Source: UBA2357 sp041916775 (GTDB taxonomy: Bacteria; Pseudomonadota; Gammaproteobacteria; Burkholderiales; Rhodocyclaceae). Taken from it: a stretch of DNA of 64,000 nt. The first letter of the stretch is position 1. Every line of letters starts with the position of its first letter. A model generated the notes under the pieces. That model had not been told where the DNA came from, did no database searches, and saw only the letters and a program-made list of their open reading frames with translations. This document shows, piece after piece, positions 1 to 8,915 of this stretch. Made by a program: the position numbers and the translations under genes. The stretch is from assembly GCA_041916775.1 (NCBI GenBank), contig JAYRYZ010000001.1, positions 496,001 to 560,000 on the forward strand, in the 5' to 3' direction.

Positions 1-2
1 CG

Positions 3-329
3 ACCGAGCTGATCGCATCGGAAGCGATGGAGAAGATGCTCAGCGAGCTCGCCGCGCGCTATTCGGACCGGATCATCGTGTTCGATTCGCCGCCGCTGCT
101 TCCGACCACCGAGGCGCGGGTGCTGGCCACCCACATGGGACAGATCGTGATGGTGGTCGAGGCGGACCGCACCACACATGGCGCGATCCGCCAGGCGATC
201 GCCACGATCGAATCCTGCCCGGTGAAGATGACGGTGCTGAACAAGTCCAACGCGGGCCGCAGCGACAACCTCTATGGATACGGCTATGGATATGGGTACG
301 GCTATGGATCGGAAGCCCGCAGCGAGTGA
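3..329 (+). CDS. XrtA-associated tyrosine autokinase, C-terminal part (5' end outside window)
   Basis: This is the last 108 codons of a bacterial tyrosine (BY) kinase; the frame is already open at base 3. Visible parts are the Walker B-like strand IIVFDSPPLL, the VVEADRTTHG helix typical of the P-loop fold, and a C-terminal tail of six Tyr-Gly pairs (bases 273-308). Such tyrosine clusters are the autophosphorylation sites of BY kinases that gate polysaccharide chain length and export at the inner membrane. The next genes (XrtA-type outer-membrane protein and AAA ATPase) point to the exosortase-A-associated kinase family. The Walker A motif lies upstream of the window. The 3' end overlaps the probable start of the next gene by 26 bases, so the tyrosine repeat is read in two frames. 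Confidence 0.88.
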   Translation, partial: TELIASEAMEKMLSELAARYSDRIIVFDSPPLLPTTEARVLATHMGQIVMVVEADRTTHGAIRQAIATIESCPVKMTVLNKSNAGRSDNLYGYGYGYGYGYGSEARSE

Positions 330-1836
330 GCGCCGGCGCGCGCGCATGGTCGCCGCGTGTGTCGCTGCAGCGGGCATGTTCGTGACAGCAGGCGCGAGCG
401 CGCAGGAGGTGCGTGTGGATACCACGCTGCAGTCGCGACTGACCTATACCGACAACGTCGACACCGACGCCGACAACAAGCAAGGCGACTGGATCGCGGA
501 GGTCTCGCCGGGCCTGTCCATCCGGCGCGATGGCAGCCGCCTCAGTGGTGTGTTGAATGCCCAATTGCGCAACCTCGTCTATGCGCGCGACTCCGAGCGC
601 AACGAGAGCTTCGTGTCGCTCGGTGGCAGGGGGGTGTTCGAGGCTGTCGAGGAGAAGCTCTTCATCGACATGGATGCACGTATCTCGCGTGACAACCGCT
701 CGGCATTCAGTGGCCGCGGCGCTGGCAGCGTGGTCGATGCGGACAAGAACAATGAGACGCGCAACTTTGCGATCGGCCCGCGTCTGCAGCTCAAGCCTTT
801 CGGTTCGGCGACCGCGATGCTCGGCTACAAGCACAGCTGGATGGATGGCGGAGGTGAAATCGACAGCCGTCAGGTTGGGCGGCTCACCGCCCAATTGACC
901 GATTTCGAAGCGACCTCGGTACTCGGCTGGGGCCTCGACCTGCAGCAGGAGCGCTCACGCTACGATGAAGACAGTGACCGCGATGTGGATAGAAGCGCGG
1001 TACGTGGCATGATCTACTTCAACGCCACGCCGCGCTTCCGTCCGGTGATTGGCGGTGGGCGCGAGCGCAACGACTTCGGCAGTGGTAGCTCTCAGGACGG
1101 CACGATAAAGAGCGCGGGCTTCGAGTGGATGCCATCGCCGGCGACGACGCTCAACGTACTGGTCGAGGACCGTTTCTTCGGCACCGGCTACAAGGCCGAG
1201 CTCAACCGTCGCCGCCCGCGCTCCAACTGGTCGATCAATGCGCTGCGCGACGTGAACTCGCCGTTGGACGAAGTGCCTGGCGCACAGGCCGAGCTCCTCT
1301 ACCAGCAGTACTACGATGCGCTGGGTTCGATTGCCGACCCGGTTGCGCGCGACGCCGAGGCTCGCCGCCTCGCCGATCAGCAACTCGCCAACGGCAGCTT
1401 CCGCTTCCAGTCCAACAACTACTACGTGTCCCAGACGCTGCGCGGCAACGTGTCATTGATCGGCAAGCGCAGCGTGCTCACGCTGACCCTGCAGCAGACA
1501 CGCCGGAACCGACTTGGCGAGGCCAACCTGCAGGACAGCGGCGACGATTTCGCCCGCTTCGACACCGTCAAGGACCGCTCGGCCTCCCTGTCGCTCGCCC
1601 ACAAACTCAGCCCGCAGTCGTCCGGCAATCTGGTGCTGACGCGCTCGCGGGCCGAGGGCAGTGGCTCGGAGAGCGGCGAAACCGACCGCACCGCGGTGAC
1701 CGTCGGCATGAGCACACGCATCAACGAGCGCGCGACGGGCGGGGTCCAATATCGCTACGAGCGCTCCGATGGCTCCGGCGCGGCGAAGGACTTCACCGAG
1801 AACTCGGTCACGGCCAACATCGGCGTCCAGTTCTGA
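304..1836 (+). CDS. XrtA/PEP-CTERM-associated outer membrane beta-barrel protein (TIGR03016-like)
   Basis: Predicted 510-aa exported protein. An Arg-rich n-region and hydrophobic stretch end in ASA|QE at about residue 33, a signal peptidase I site. The rest alternates short amphipathic strands with polar turns, and the protein ends in a terminal Phe (NIGVQF), the usual BAM-recognition signature of an outer-membrane barrel. In XrtA loci this family sits between the tyrosine kinase and the pepcterm ATPase and is thought to serve EPS export; that role is inferred from position. Start choice is uncertain: in-frame ATGs at 274, 286 and 292 fall inside the kinase's tyrosine repeat, 304 is the first that gives a compact signal peptide, and 346 is also possible. 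No strong ribosome site is visible, which suggests translational coupling. Confidence 0.82.
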   Translation: MDRKPAASERRRARMVAACVAAAGMFVTAGASAQEVRVDTTLQSRLTYTDNVDTDADNKQGDWIAEVSPGLSIRRDGSRLSGVLNAQLRNLVYARDSERNESFVSLGGRGVFEAVEEKLFIDMDARISRDNRSAFSGRGAGSVVDADKNNETRNFAIGPRLQLKPFGSATAMLGYKHSWMDGGGEIDSRQVGRLTAQLTDFEATSVLGWGLDLQQERSRYDEDSDRDVDRSAVRGMIYFNATPRFRPVIGGGRERNDFGSGSSQDGTIKSAGFEWMPSPATTLNVLVEDRFFGTGYKAELNRRRPRSNWSINALRDVNSPLDEVPGAQAELLYQQYYDALGSIADPVARDAEARRLADQQLANGSFRFQSNNYYVSQTLRGNVSLIGKRSVLTLTLQQTRRNRLGEANLQDSGDDFARFDTVKDRSASLSLAHKLSPQSSGNLVLTRSRAEGSGSESGETDRTAVTVGMSTRINERATGGVQYRYERSDGSGAAKDFTENSVTANIGVQF

Positions 1837-1847
1837 ACAAGGCAGTC

Positions 1848-2936
1848 ATGTACGAATCCTACTTCAAGCTCAGCGGCAAACCGTTTCAGCTCAACCCCGA
1901 TCCCGCCTTCTACTTCGGCAGTCGCGGTCATCGCCGCGCGATGGCTTACCTGGAATACGGCCTGCATCAGAACGAAGGTTTCATCGTCGTCACCGGCGAG
2001 GTTGGGGCAGGGAAGACCACGCTGCTGCGCAGCCTGCTGGAACACCTCGATCCAGGCAAGGTCGTGGCTGCCAACCTGGTGAGCACCCAGGTTGACGAGA
2101 ACGACATCCTGCGCATGGTCGCCGCGGCCTTTCACGTGCCGGCGCGCGGGCTGGACAAGGCTGGCCTGCTGCTCGCGTTGGAAACCTACTTCGTTTCGCT
2201 TGCGGCATCGGGCAAGCGTGCGTTGCTGATCGTGGACGAGGCGCAGAACCTGTCGCCGCCTGCGGTCGAAGAGCTGCGCATGCTGTCGAACTTCCAGCTC
2301 GAGGACCACGCGCTGCTGCAGAGCTTCCTCGTCGGCCAGCCGGAGTTTCGCGACATCATGCAGAGCCCGCACATGCAGCAGCTGCGCCAGCGGGTGATCG
2401 CGTCCTACCATCTCGGCCCGATGGATGCGGCCGAGACGCGCGCCTACATCGAGCACCGTCTGCGCCATGTGGGCTGGAATAACGATCCGGCGTTCGAGGA
2501 CGATGCTTTCGGCGCGATCTATACCTATACCACGGGCATTCCGCGGCGCATCAACAGCCTGTGCGATCGCCTGCTCCTCGCGGCCTTCCTTGCCGAGCGA
2601 CACAAGGTGAGCCGTGCCGATGCCGAGGCCGTGATCGGCGAGTTGCGCGACGAGTTCGACCATGGCGGTGCGCGTGGCGAGAGCGGCGGTGTGCGCGACA
2701 TGCCGCGTCTCGCGAGTGTGGCCAACCTGCGTGTCGATGCCAGCCGGCTGAAGGTGCCCGCCGGTGTCAGCGACGAGGTCGCGGCGCTGTCGTCGAACTT
2801 CGACGTACGGCGTTTCGAGGCGCGCCTGGCGGGGTTGGAGCAGACCACCTCGGCAATCCTCAACGTCATGAACCAACTCCTGCAGGCGGTGCGGGCAGAT
2901 TCGCAGCGCACGGACAACAAGGCCAATGAGCGATAA
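1848..2936 (+). CDS. XrtA-associated AAA ATPase (TIGR03015-like, ExeA/GspA type)
   Basis: 362-aa cytoplasmic ATPase. It opens with the YFKLSGKPFQLNPDP motif shared with ExeA-type proteins. Walker A (GEVGAGKTT) is at about residues 50-58 and Walker B (ALLIVDEAQ) at about 125-132, followed by an AAA helical region to about residue 270 and a low-complexity C-terminus ending in a short helix. ExeA-like ATPases power assembly of envelope complexes; this branch is confined to exosortase-A EPS loci. The frame is open far upstream, but coding begins at the ATG at 1848, 11 bases after the preceding stop, with an AAGG ribosome site. It overlaps the next gene by 11 bases, so the two are probably co-translated. 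Confidence 0.92.
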   Translation: MYESYFKLSGKPFQLNPDPAFYFGSRGHRRAMAYLEYGLHQNEGFIVVTGEVGAGKTTLLRSLLEHLDPGKVVAANLVSTQVDENDILRMVAAAFHVPARGLDKAGLLLALETYFVSLAASGKRALLIVDEAQNLSPPAVEELRMLSNFQLEDHALLQSFLVGQPEFRDIMQSPHMQQLRQRVIASYHLGPMDAAETRAYIEHRLRHVGWNNDPAFEDDAFGAIYTYTTGIPRRINSLCDRLLLAAFLAERHKVSRADAEAVIGELRDEFDHGGARGESGGVRDMPRLASVANLRVDASRLKVPAGVSDEVAALSSNFDVRRFEARLAGLEQTTSAILNVMNQLLQAVRADSQRTDNKANER

Positions 2937-4083
2937 CACCCAGACTACTGCGCCGGTGCTGTGCATCGTCGGCGCGCGCCCCAACTACATGAAGATGGCG
3001 CCCATCATCCGCGCCTTTGCGGCCCACCAGCCGCCGCTGCGTACGCTGCTGGTGCATACCGGCCAGCACTACGACGCGGCGATGAACGACCAGCTCTTCA
3101 CCGACCTGGCACTGCCCGCGCCGGATGTGAACCTCGAGGTCGGCTCCGCCAGCCATGCGGTGCAGACCGCCGAGATCATGAAGCGCTTCGAGCCCGTCAT
3201 CGACGCCCATGGCGCGCGCGCAGTGCTGGTGGTCGGTGATGTGAACTCCACCATCGCCTGCGCGCTGGTTGCGGTGAAGCGCAATATCCCGGTGATTCAC
3301 GTCGAGGCGGGGCTGCGCAGCAACGACCGCAAGATGCCGGAGGAGATCAACCGCATCCTCACCGACCAGATCTCCGACATCCTCTACACCACCGAGCGCA
3401 GCGCCGAAGGCAACCTCGCGCGCGAGGGCATCCCCGGCGAGCGGGTGGCCTTCGTCGGCAACGTCATGATCGACAGCCTGCTCGCTAGCCTGCCCAAGGC
3501 CGTCCCGGCCGAGACGCTCCTCGCCCGGGCCGGGCTGGATCCTGCGCGCATTGCCAACGGATACGGCGTGGTCACGCTGCACCGGCCCTCCAACGTCGAC
3601 GACCCCGCCTGCCTCGGGCCGATCATCGAGGCGCTGGCGCAGGTTGCGCAGCGCCTGCCGCTGGTATTCGCGCTCCATCCGCGCACGCGCAACAACCTCG
3701 CGCGCATGAACATGCTGGATCGCCTCGAGCAGCCCGGCTTCATCGTGCTGCCGCCGCAGGGCTACCTCGAGATGCTGGGCCTGATGTCGCGCGCCGTGAT
3801 GGTTCTCACCGACTCGGGCGGCATCCAGGAGGAAACTACCGCGCTGGGAGTGCCGTGCATCACGATCCGCGAGAACACCGAGCGCCCGATCACGGTGGAG
3901 CAGGGTACCAACACCCTGGTGGGCGTGCAGCCGCAGGCCATCATCGCCGCGGCCGAGGCGGTGCTCGCCAATGGCGGCAAGCGCGGGCGGGTACCCGAGT
4001 ACTGGGACGGCAAGGCCGCCGAGCGCATTGCGGCACATCTCGCCGACTGGTTGAGCACACACGAGGCCGCAGACGCGGACTGA
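2926..4083 (+). CDS. wecB: UDP-N-acetylglucosamine 2-epimerase (non-hydrolysing)
   Basis: 385-aa enzyme interconverting UDP-GlcNAc and UDP-ManNAc, a cytoplasmic supplier of ManNAc units for EPS. Family signatures are all present: GARPNYMKMAP near the N-terminus, HTGQHYD, GDVNST, VEAGLRS, LHRPSNVD and the C-terminal DSGGIQEE block followed by RENTERPIT, which lines the UDP-sugar site. The length is normal for the family. The ATG at 2926 lies inside the end of the ATPase gene. Its place in the XrtA operon indicates that ManNAc, or a ManNAc-derived uronic acid, is part of the polymer. Confidence 0.95.
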   Translation: MSDNTQTTAPVLCIVGARPNYMKMAPIIRAFAAHQPPLRTLLVHTGQHYDAAMNDQLFTDLALPAPDVNLEVGSASHAVQTAEIMKRFEPVIDAHGARAVLVVGDVNSTIACALVAVKRNIPVIHVEAGLRSNDRKMPEEINRILTDQISDILYTTERSAEGNLAREGIPGERVAFVGNVMIDSLLASLPKAVPAETLLARAGLDPARIANGYGVVTLHRPSNVDDPACLGPIIEALAQVAQRLPLVFALHPRTRNNLARMNMLDRLEQPGFIVLPPQGYLEMLGLMSRAVMVLTDSGGIQEETTALGVPCITIRENTERPITVEQGTNTLVGVQPQAIIAAAEAVLANGGKRGRVPEYWDGKAAERIAAHLADWLSTHEAADAD

Positions 4084-4130
4084 GTCCCCGCTGATCGTCA
4101 CCTCGCCAAACACAGGAAGCGCCCACGAGC

Positions 4131-4970
4131 ATGAACGACCGCATCACCAACGCCTTCACGATCGACGTCGAGGACTACTTCCAGGTCTCCGCACTGGAGG
4201 CGCATTTTCCGCGCGGCGACTGGGACAAGGTGCCGTGCCGGGTCGAGCGCAATGTGGACCGCATCCTCGCCCTGCTCGACGAGCACGACACCCGCGCCAC
4301 CTTCTTCACCCTGGGCTGGATCGCCGAGCGCTATCCGGCGCTGGTGCGGCGCATCGTGGATGGCGGGCATGAGCTCGCGAGCCATGGCTACGGTCACCAG
4401 CGCGCCAGCGCCCAGTCGCCCGAGGTCTTCCTCGAGGACATCCGGCGCGCGCGTGCCATCCTGGAGGACATCGGCGGCAAGGCGGTCACCGGCTATCGCG
4501 CGCCGAGCTTCTCGATCGGCAAGTCCAACCTGTGGGCGCACGACAGCCTCGCGGAGGCCGGCTACAAGTACAGCTCCAGCGTCTATCCGGTCAAGCACGA
4601 CCACTACGGCATCCCGGACGCACCGCGCTTCGCCTACCGCCTGCCCAACGGCCTTGTCGAGGTGCCGGTCACCACCATGCGCTGGATGGGGCGCAACTGG
4701 CCTGCCGGCGGTGGCGGCTTCTTCCGCCTGCTGCCCTACCAGGTATCGCGCTGGCAGATCGCCAAGGTGAATCGCGAAGACCGCCGCCCGGCGATCTTCT
4801 ACTTCCACCCCTGGGAGGTCGACCCCGACCAGCCGCGCGTGCGGGAGGCCTCGGCCAAGGCGCGCTTCCGCCACTACGTCAATCTGCGCCGCACCGAAGC
4901 GCGCTTGCGGCAGCTCCTCAAGGACTTCGCCTGGGGCCGGGCCGACGACGTCTTCCGCAACGCCGCCTGA
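4131..4970 (+). CDS. XrtA-associated polysaccharide deacetylase (TIGR03006-like)
   Basis: 279-aa NodB-homology deacetylase of carbohydrate esterase family 4 type. The metal/catalytic motif is FTIDVEDYF (Asp12 and Asp15), followed by ATFFTLGW, the His motif SHGYGHQ and GYRAPSFSIG. No signal peptide is seen, unlike peptidoglycan deacetylases; this is usual for the XrtA branch, which is taken to remove N-acetyl groups from sugar units of the EPS. The C-terminal FYFHPWEVDPDQPR motif is also typical. The gene starts 47 bases after wecB, and the next start follows 19 bases after its stop. Confidence 0.93.
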   Translation: MNDRITNAFTIDVEDYFQVSALEAHFPRGDWDKVPCRVERNVDRILALLDEHDTRATFFTLGWIAERYPALVRRIVDGGHELASHGYGHQRASAQSPEVFLEDIRRARAILEDIGGKAVTGYRAPSFSIGKSNLWAHDSLAEAGYKYSSSVYPVKHDHYGIPDAPRFAYRLPNGLVEVPVTTMRWMGRNWPAGGGGFFRLLPYQVSRWQIAKVNREDRRPAIFYFHPWEVDPDQPRVREASAKARFRHYVNLRRTEARLRQLLKDFAWGRADDVFRNAA

Positions 4971-4989
4971 CTGGACGCCGAGCCCGCAC

Positions 4990-6039
4990 ATGGAACGACT
5001 GCCGATCGCCGTACGGCGCCTGGAACGCAAGGATGCCGCCCGCTGGGACGCCTTCGTGCATGCCTGCCCCGAGGCCACCTTCTTCCACCTCTCCGCCTGG
5101 CAGGGCATCGTCGAGGACGTCTTTCGTCATCGCACCCACTTCCTGTACGCAGAGCGCGCTGGCGAGATCATCGCGGTGCTGCCGCTCGCCGAGGTCAAGA
5201 GCCGCCTCTTCGGCCACGCCCTGACGAGCCTGCCCTTCTGCGTGTACGGCGGCATCGCCGCCAGCGTCGATGCGGGAGACGAGGCGATCGCCGCGCTCGA
5301 GGCCGAGGCCGACCGCCTCGCGCGTGAGGCGGGCGTGCAGCATCTGGAATACCGCAACCTCCACGCCCGCCATGCGGACTGGCCGCGGCAGGAGCTGTAC
5401 GTGACCTTCCGCAAGGCCATCCTGCCGGACGAGGAGGCCAACATGCTCGCCATCCCGCGCAAACAACGCGCGATGGTGCGCAAGGGCATCAAGAACGGCC
5501 TGCAAAGTCATGTGGATGACAGCGTCGACCGCTTCTTCGCGCTCTATGCCGACAACGTCCTGCGCCATGGCACCCCGGCCCTGCCGCGCAAGTTCTTCCA
5601 GCGGCTCCGGGACACCTTCGGCGAGAATTGCGAGGTGCTCACGGTGACGGATGCGGACGGCAAGGTGCTCTCCAGCGTGCTGAGCTTCTACTTCCGCGAC
5701 GAGGTGCTGCCCTATTACGCGGGCGACGACCTCGCCGCGCGCGAGCTCGCCGCCAACGATTTCAAGTACTGGGAGCTGATGCGCTGCGCCTGCGCGCGCG
5801 GCTGCCGGCTGTTCGACTACGGCCGCAGCAAGATCGGCACCGGCCCCTACAGCTTCAAGAAGAACTGGGGCTTCGAGCCGCAGCCGCTGTCCTACGAGTA
5901 CCGTCTCTACAAGCGCGACAGCGTGCCGCAGAACAACCCGATGAACCCCAAGTACCGGCTCTTCATCGCGCTGTGGCGCAAGCTGCCGATCGGTGTGGCC
6001 AACGCCATCGGCCCGCATATCGTGCGCAACCTGGGGTAG
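4990..6039 (+). CDS. FemAB-family XrtA/PEP-CTERM-associated protein (TIGR03019-like)
   Basis: 349-aa protein with the tandem GNAT-like fold of FemAB aminoacyl/acyl transferases. The first half carries the domain pattern LPLAEVKSRLFG and LPFCVYGG, and the second half carries DLAARELAANDFKYWELM and FDYGRSKIGTGPYSFKKNWGFEPQPL, the motif diagnostic of this XrtA-linked branch. The real FemA/B enzymes transfer amino acids from aminoacyl-tRNA. The substrate here is unknown; amino-acylation or acylation of the EPS or its precursor is the usual inference. It sits directly before the exosortase gene with the same orientation. Confidence 0.9.
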   Translation: MERLPIAVRRLERKDAARWDAFVHACPEATFFHLSAWQGIVEDVFRHRTHFLYAERAGEIIAVLPLAEVKSRLFGHALTSLPFCVYGGIAASVDAGDEAIAALEAEADRLAREAGVQHLEYRNLHARHADWPRQELYVTFRKAILPDEEANMLAIPRKQRAMVRKGIKNGLQSHVDDSVDRFFALYADNVLRHGTPALPRKFFQRLRDTFGENCEVLTVTDADGKVLSSVLSFYFRDEVLPYYAGDDLAARELAANDFKYWELMRCACARGCRLFDYGRSKIGTGPYSFKKNWGFEPQPLSYEYRLYKRDSVPQNNPMNPKYRLFIALWRKLPIGVANAIGPHIVRNLG

Positions 6040-6105
6040 GGCAGCGATGCCGGCTGGCAGCGGCGGATGCGGCCAAGCCGATGGCATGCCGAGCGGGAAC
6101 TGGGG

Positions 6106-6111
6106 TATATT
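6106..6111 (+). promoter_or_regulatory. possible -10 element before xrtA
   Basis: TATATT lies in an otherwise G+C-rich 88-base gap between the femAB-like gene and xrtA. A transcript would start near 6118, just upstream of the proposed GTG start. No good -35 box is visible 16-18 bases upstream, so this may be a weak or activator-dependent internal promoter. Confidence 0.35.
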
Positions 6112-6127
6112 GCGCCGCAATAATCTT

Positions 6128-7681
6128 GTGAGTGAGGGGACTTTGGATCAGCAGCGGGTTGAGGGCAGGTTCGATGTGTGGTCTGGCTTCAACCTGACCT
6201 TGCTCTGCATCGCAGGGGTGTTCGCCTGGGGCATTGTCTGGTTCTTCCCGACCGCGCGTGAGATTGCGGCGATCTGGTGGCGCTCCGAGACCTACGCACA
6301 CGGACTCGTGGTGTTGCCGGCCTTCGCCTGGCTGGTATGGCGGCAACGCGAGCGGATCGTCGCGCTGCGTCCGACGCCATCGGCCTGGATGCTGATTCCG
6401 GTGGCTGCGTTCGGCGGGCTCTGGCTGCTCGGCATGCTGGCCGGCGTGGCGACCGCGAGTCATGCAGGCTTCGTGCTGATGCTGATTTCGGCGCTCATCG
6501 CCATGCTGGGCAAGCAGATTTCGCTGGCGTTGATGTTCCCGATCGGTTTTCTCGTCTTTGCGATCCCTATCGGCGATTTCATGTTGCCGACCTTGATGCA
6601 TCTGACAGCCGAGTTTACCGTCGGTGCTCTCCGTATGACGGGCGTGCCGGTGTACCAGGATGGCTTGCATTTCGTGATACCCAACGGTCGCTGGTCGGTC
6701 GTCGAGGCATGCAGCGGCATACGCTACCTCATCGCCTCGGCGTTGGTGGGCTCGCTCTATGCTCACCTGAGCTATGCCAGCATGCGCAAGAAGCTGCTGT
6801 TCATGGCGGTTTCGGTGATAGTACCGATCGTCGCCAACTGGGCGCGCGCCTACATGATCGTGATGCTCGGCTACCTCTCTGACAACGAGGTCGCCACCGG
6901 TGTCGACCACCTGATCTACGGCTGGGTCTTTTTCGGCGTCATCATCCTGCTCATGTTCATGATCGGGCAGCGCTGGGCCGACGATCCTGATGTGGTGCTG
7001 CATCGCGGCCGGCCCGCTGCAGCGCTGCCGCGCGAGCGGGGAGGCGGCTGGATCGTGGTGCTGCCGCTGGCCTTCCTCATGGCGGCGTTTGTGCCGCTCC
7101 ACGATCGGCTGGATCTGTCGGAGGTGCCGGTGCAGGTCACCCTTGATGTGCCTGCGCCTGCCGCCGGGTGGGCGCTGGATGTGTCCGCGACACCCCTGTT
7201 CAAGCCGACCTATGCCGGTCACAAGGCGGCGGTCGACGCACTCTACCGGTCACCGGGTGCTGGCGACGTTGGCTTGTTCGTCGCTGCCTACGCGCACCAG
7301 ACGCAGGGCCGGGAGATGATCGCGTGGGCGAACGGCCTCATCTCGCCGGGCGATGAGGCGCTGCGCGTGATTTCCAGCGGCAGTGGCGAAACCGTGCTCG
7401 GCCCCGCGAAACAGGCGGTGGTCGGGAACGACCACGGCCGTTGGGCTGCATTGACCTGGTATGTCATTGATGGAGAGGTCATCGCAAGTGACGCGCGTGC
7501 GAAGCTGCGACTCGGCTTGAACCGCCTGCTCGGGCGCAGCGACACCTCGCTGGTCGTGGTGGTGTCGACGCGGGATGACGAGAACGGCGGAGGGCTTGCC
7601 GCGCTCCGTGCCTTCGTTGCCGATCACCAGGCATCCCTGCGCGCGCTCGCGGTTTCAACCCGCCCGGGAGCCACGCCTTGA
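6128..7681 (+). CDS. xrtA: exosortase A fused to an EpsI domain
   Basis: 517-aa inner-membrane protein. The N-terminal ~290 residues form the multi-spanning exosortase domain: catalytic Cys195 in VEACSGIRYL, Arg240 in NWARAYMIV and His261 in GVDHLIYGW, the Cys/Arg/His set shared with archaeosortases. The last ~180 residues are a periplasmic EpsI domain. Exosortases cleave and anchor PEP-CTERM proteins during surface transfer; in EPS loci the gene is also needed for polymer formation. Start is uncertain: GTG at 6128 is used here. TTG at 6143 has a GAGGGG ribosome site only three bases away, and longer in-frame ATGs read into the previous gene. The stop overlaps the next start (TTGA). Confidence 0.93.
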   Translation: MSEGTLDQQRVEGRFDVWSGFNLTLLCIAGVFAWGIVWFFPTAREIAAIWWRSETYAHGLVVLPAFAWLVWRQRERIVALRPTPSAWMLIPVAAFGGLWLLGMLAGVATASHAGFVLMLISALIAMLGKQISLALMFPIGFLVFAIPIGDFMLPTLMHLTAEFTVGALRMTGVPVYQDGLHFVIPNGRWSVVEACSGIRYLIASALVGSLYAHLSYASMRKKLLFMAVSVIVPIVANWARAYMIVMLGYLSDNEVATGVDHLIYGWVFFGVIILLMFMIGQRWADDPDVVLHRGRPAAALPRERGGGWIVVLPLAFLMAAFVPLHDRLDLSEVPVQVTLDVPAPAAGWALDVSATPLFKPTYAGHKAAVDALYRSPGAGDVGLFVAAYAHQTQGREMIAWANGLISPGDEALRVISSGSGETVLGPAKQAVVGNDHGRWAALTWYVIDGEVIASDARAKLRLGLNRLLGRSDTSLVVVVSTRDDENGGGLAALRAFVADHQASLRALAVSTRPGATP

Positions 7682-8853
7682 GCAGCGTCATCGCCCACGT
7701 CGTCTATAGTTTCGATGTCGGAGGCCTCGAGAACGGGGTGGTGAACCTCGTCAATCACATGGACCCGGAGCGATTCCGCCATGTGATCATCGCACTCACC
7801 CGCTGCGAGCCATCCTTCTCGCGTCGAGTCGTGCGCGATGATGTCGCCTTCATCGACCTCCACAAGCCGCCCGGCCACGGTGTCAAGCTCTACCCGCGGC
7901 TGCTCAGGTTGTTCCGCGAGCTGAAGCCCGACATCGTCCACACCCGCAACCTCGCCGCGCTCGAAGCCGCCGTCCCCGCGCTCCTCGCCGGCGTGCCGGT
8001 GCGCATCCACGGCGAGCATGGCTGGGATGTGTCCGATCCGGGGGGCACACGGCTCAAGTACAAGCTGCTGCGCCGCTTCTACCGGCCCTACGTCAGCCAC
8101 TACATCGCGCTCTCCGGGCATCTGGAAGGCTATCTCGCGAAGGCGGTGGGCGTGCCGGCAGCGCGGCGCACGCGTATCTGCAATGGCGTGGATACCACGC
8201 GCTTCCATCCCGCAGAGGGCGGGCGTGCCTTGCTGGAAGGCTCGCCCTTCAACCTTTCCGGCCCGCTCGTGATCGGTACGGTGGGGCGGCTGCAGGCGGT
8301 CAAGGATCAGCTCAATCTGGTGCGCGCGTTCGCGCTGCTGATGCAGCGCGTGCCCAACGACTCCCGTCAGCTGCGGCTGATGATCGTGGGCGACGGCCCG
8401 CTGCGTCCGCAGGTCGAGGCCGAGATCCGCAGCTTCGGACTGCAGGAGCGGGTGTGGCTCGCCGGTGCGCGCAGCGATGTGCCGGACGTGCTGCGCGCGA
8501 TGGACGTTTTCGTGCTGCCGTCCAAGGCCGAGGGGATCTCGAATACCATCCTCGAGGCGATGGCGACCGGTCTGCCGGTGGTCGCAACCAACGTGGGCGG
8601 CAACAGCGAGCTGGTGGTGCAGGCCGAGACGGGGGCACTCGTTCCGGCGAACAACCCGGAGATGATCGCGCGCTATCTCGAAGCCTACGTCCGCCAGCCC
8701 GAGCTGCGATCGCAACACGGCGCGGCCGGGCGGGCGCGGGTCGAGGCGGAATTCAGCATCCAGGCGATGGTCGCGCGTTACGAGGCGGTGTATCTCGACG
8801 CCTTGCGCCAGCGCGGCAGGCATGCAGTCGAGCCGCGCGAGGCGCGGCCATGA
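7678..8853 (+). CDS. glycosyltransferase family 4, XrtA system-associated (TIGR03088-like)
   Basis: 391-aa GT-B enzyme. Near the N-terminus is the donor-independent motif VVYSFDVGGLENGVVNLVNH, typical of the exosortase-linked branch. The C-terminal half holds VIGTVGRLQAVKDQ, VGDGPLR and the E-x7-E donor-binding motif (PSKAEGISNTILEAMATGLP) followed by ATNVGGNSELV. It should add one sugar to the lipid-linked repeat unit at the cytoplasmic face. The start is TTG at 7678, overlapping the xrtA stop by four bases, so the two are translationally coupled. The sugar transferred cannot be told from sequence. Confidence 0.92.
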   Translation: MSSVIAHVVYSFDVGGLENGVVNLVNHMDPERFRHVIIALTRCEPSFSRRVVRDDVAFIDLHKPPGHGVKLYPRLLRLFRELKPDIVHTRNLAALEAAVPALLAGVPVRIHGEHGWDVSDPGGTRLKYKLLRRFYRPYVSHYIALSGHLEGYLAKAVGVPAARRTRICNGVDTTRFHPAEGGRALLEGSPFNLSGPLVIGTVGRLQAVKDQLNLVRAFALLMQRVPNDSRQLRLMIVGDGPLRPQVEAEIRSFGLQERVWLAGARSDVPDVLRAMDVFVLPSKAEGISNTILEAMATGLPVVATNVGGNSELVVQAETGALVPANNPEMIARYLEAYVRQPELRSQHGAAGRARVEAEFSIQAMVARYEAVYLDALRQRGRHAVEPREARP

Positions 8854-8915
8854 TCGAACAATACAAGGTGCGTCCGTTCGCCGGCGCGCGCCAAAAGGGG
8901 TAGGGGAAAGCAACG

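Noticed and set aside
1125..1847. Extended N-terminus of the AAA ATPase
   Set aside because: The extension overlaps the outer-membrane protein gene in another frame; the conserved N-terminus begins at the ATG at 1848.
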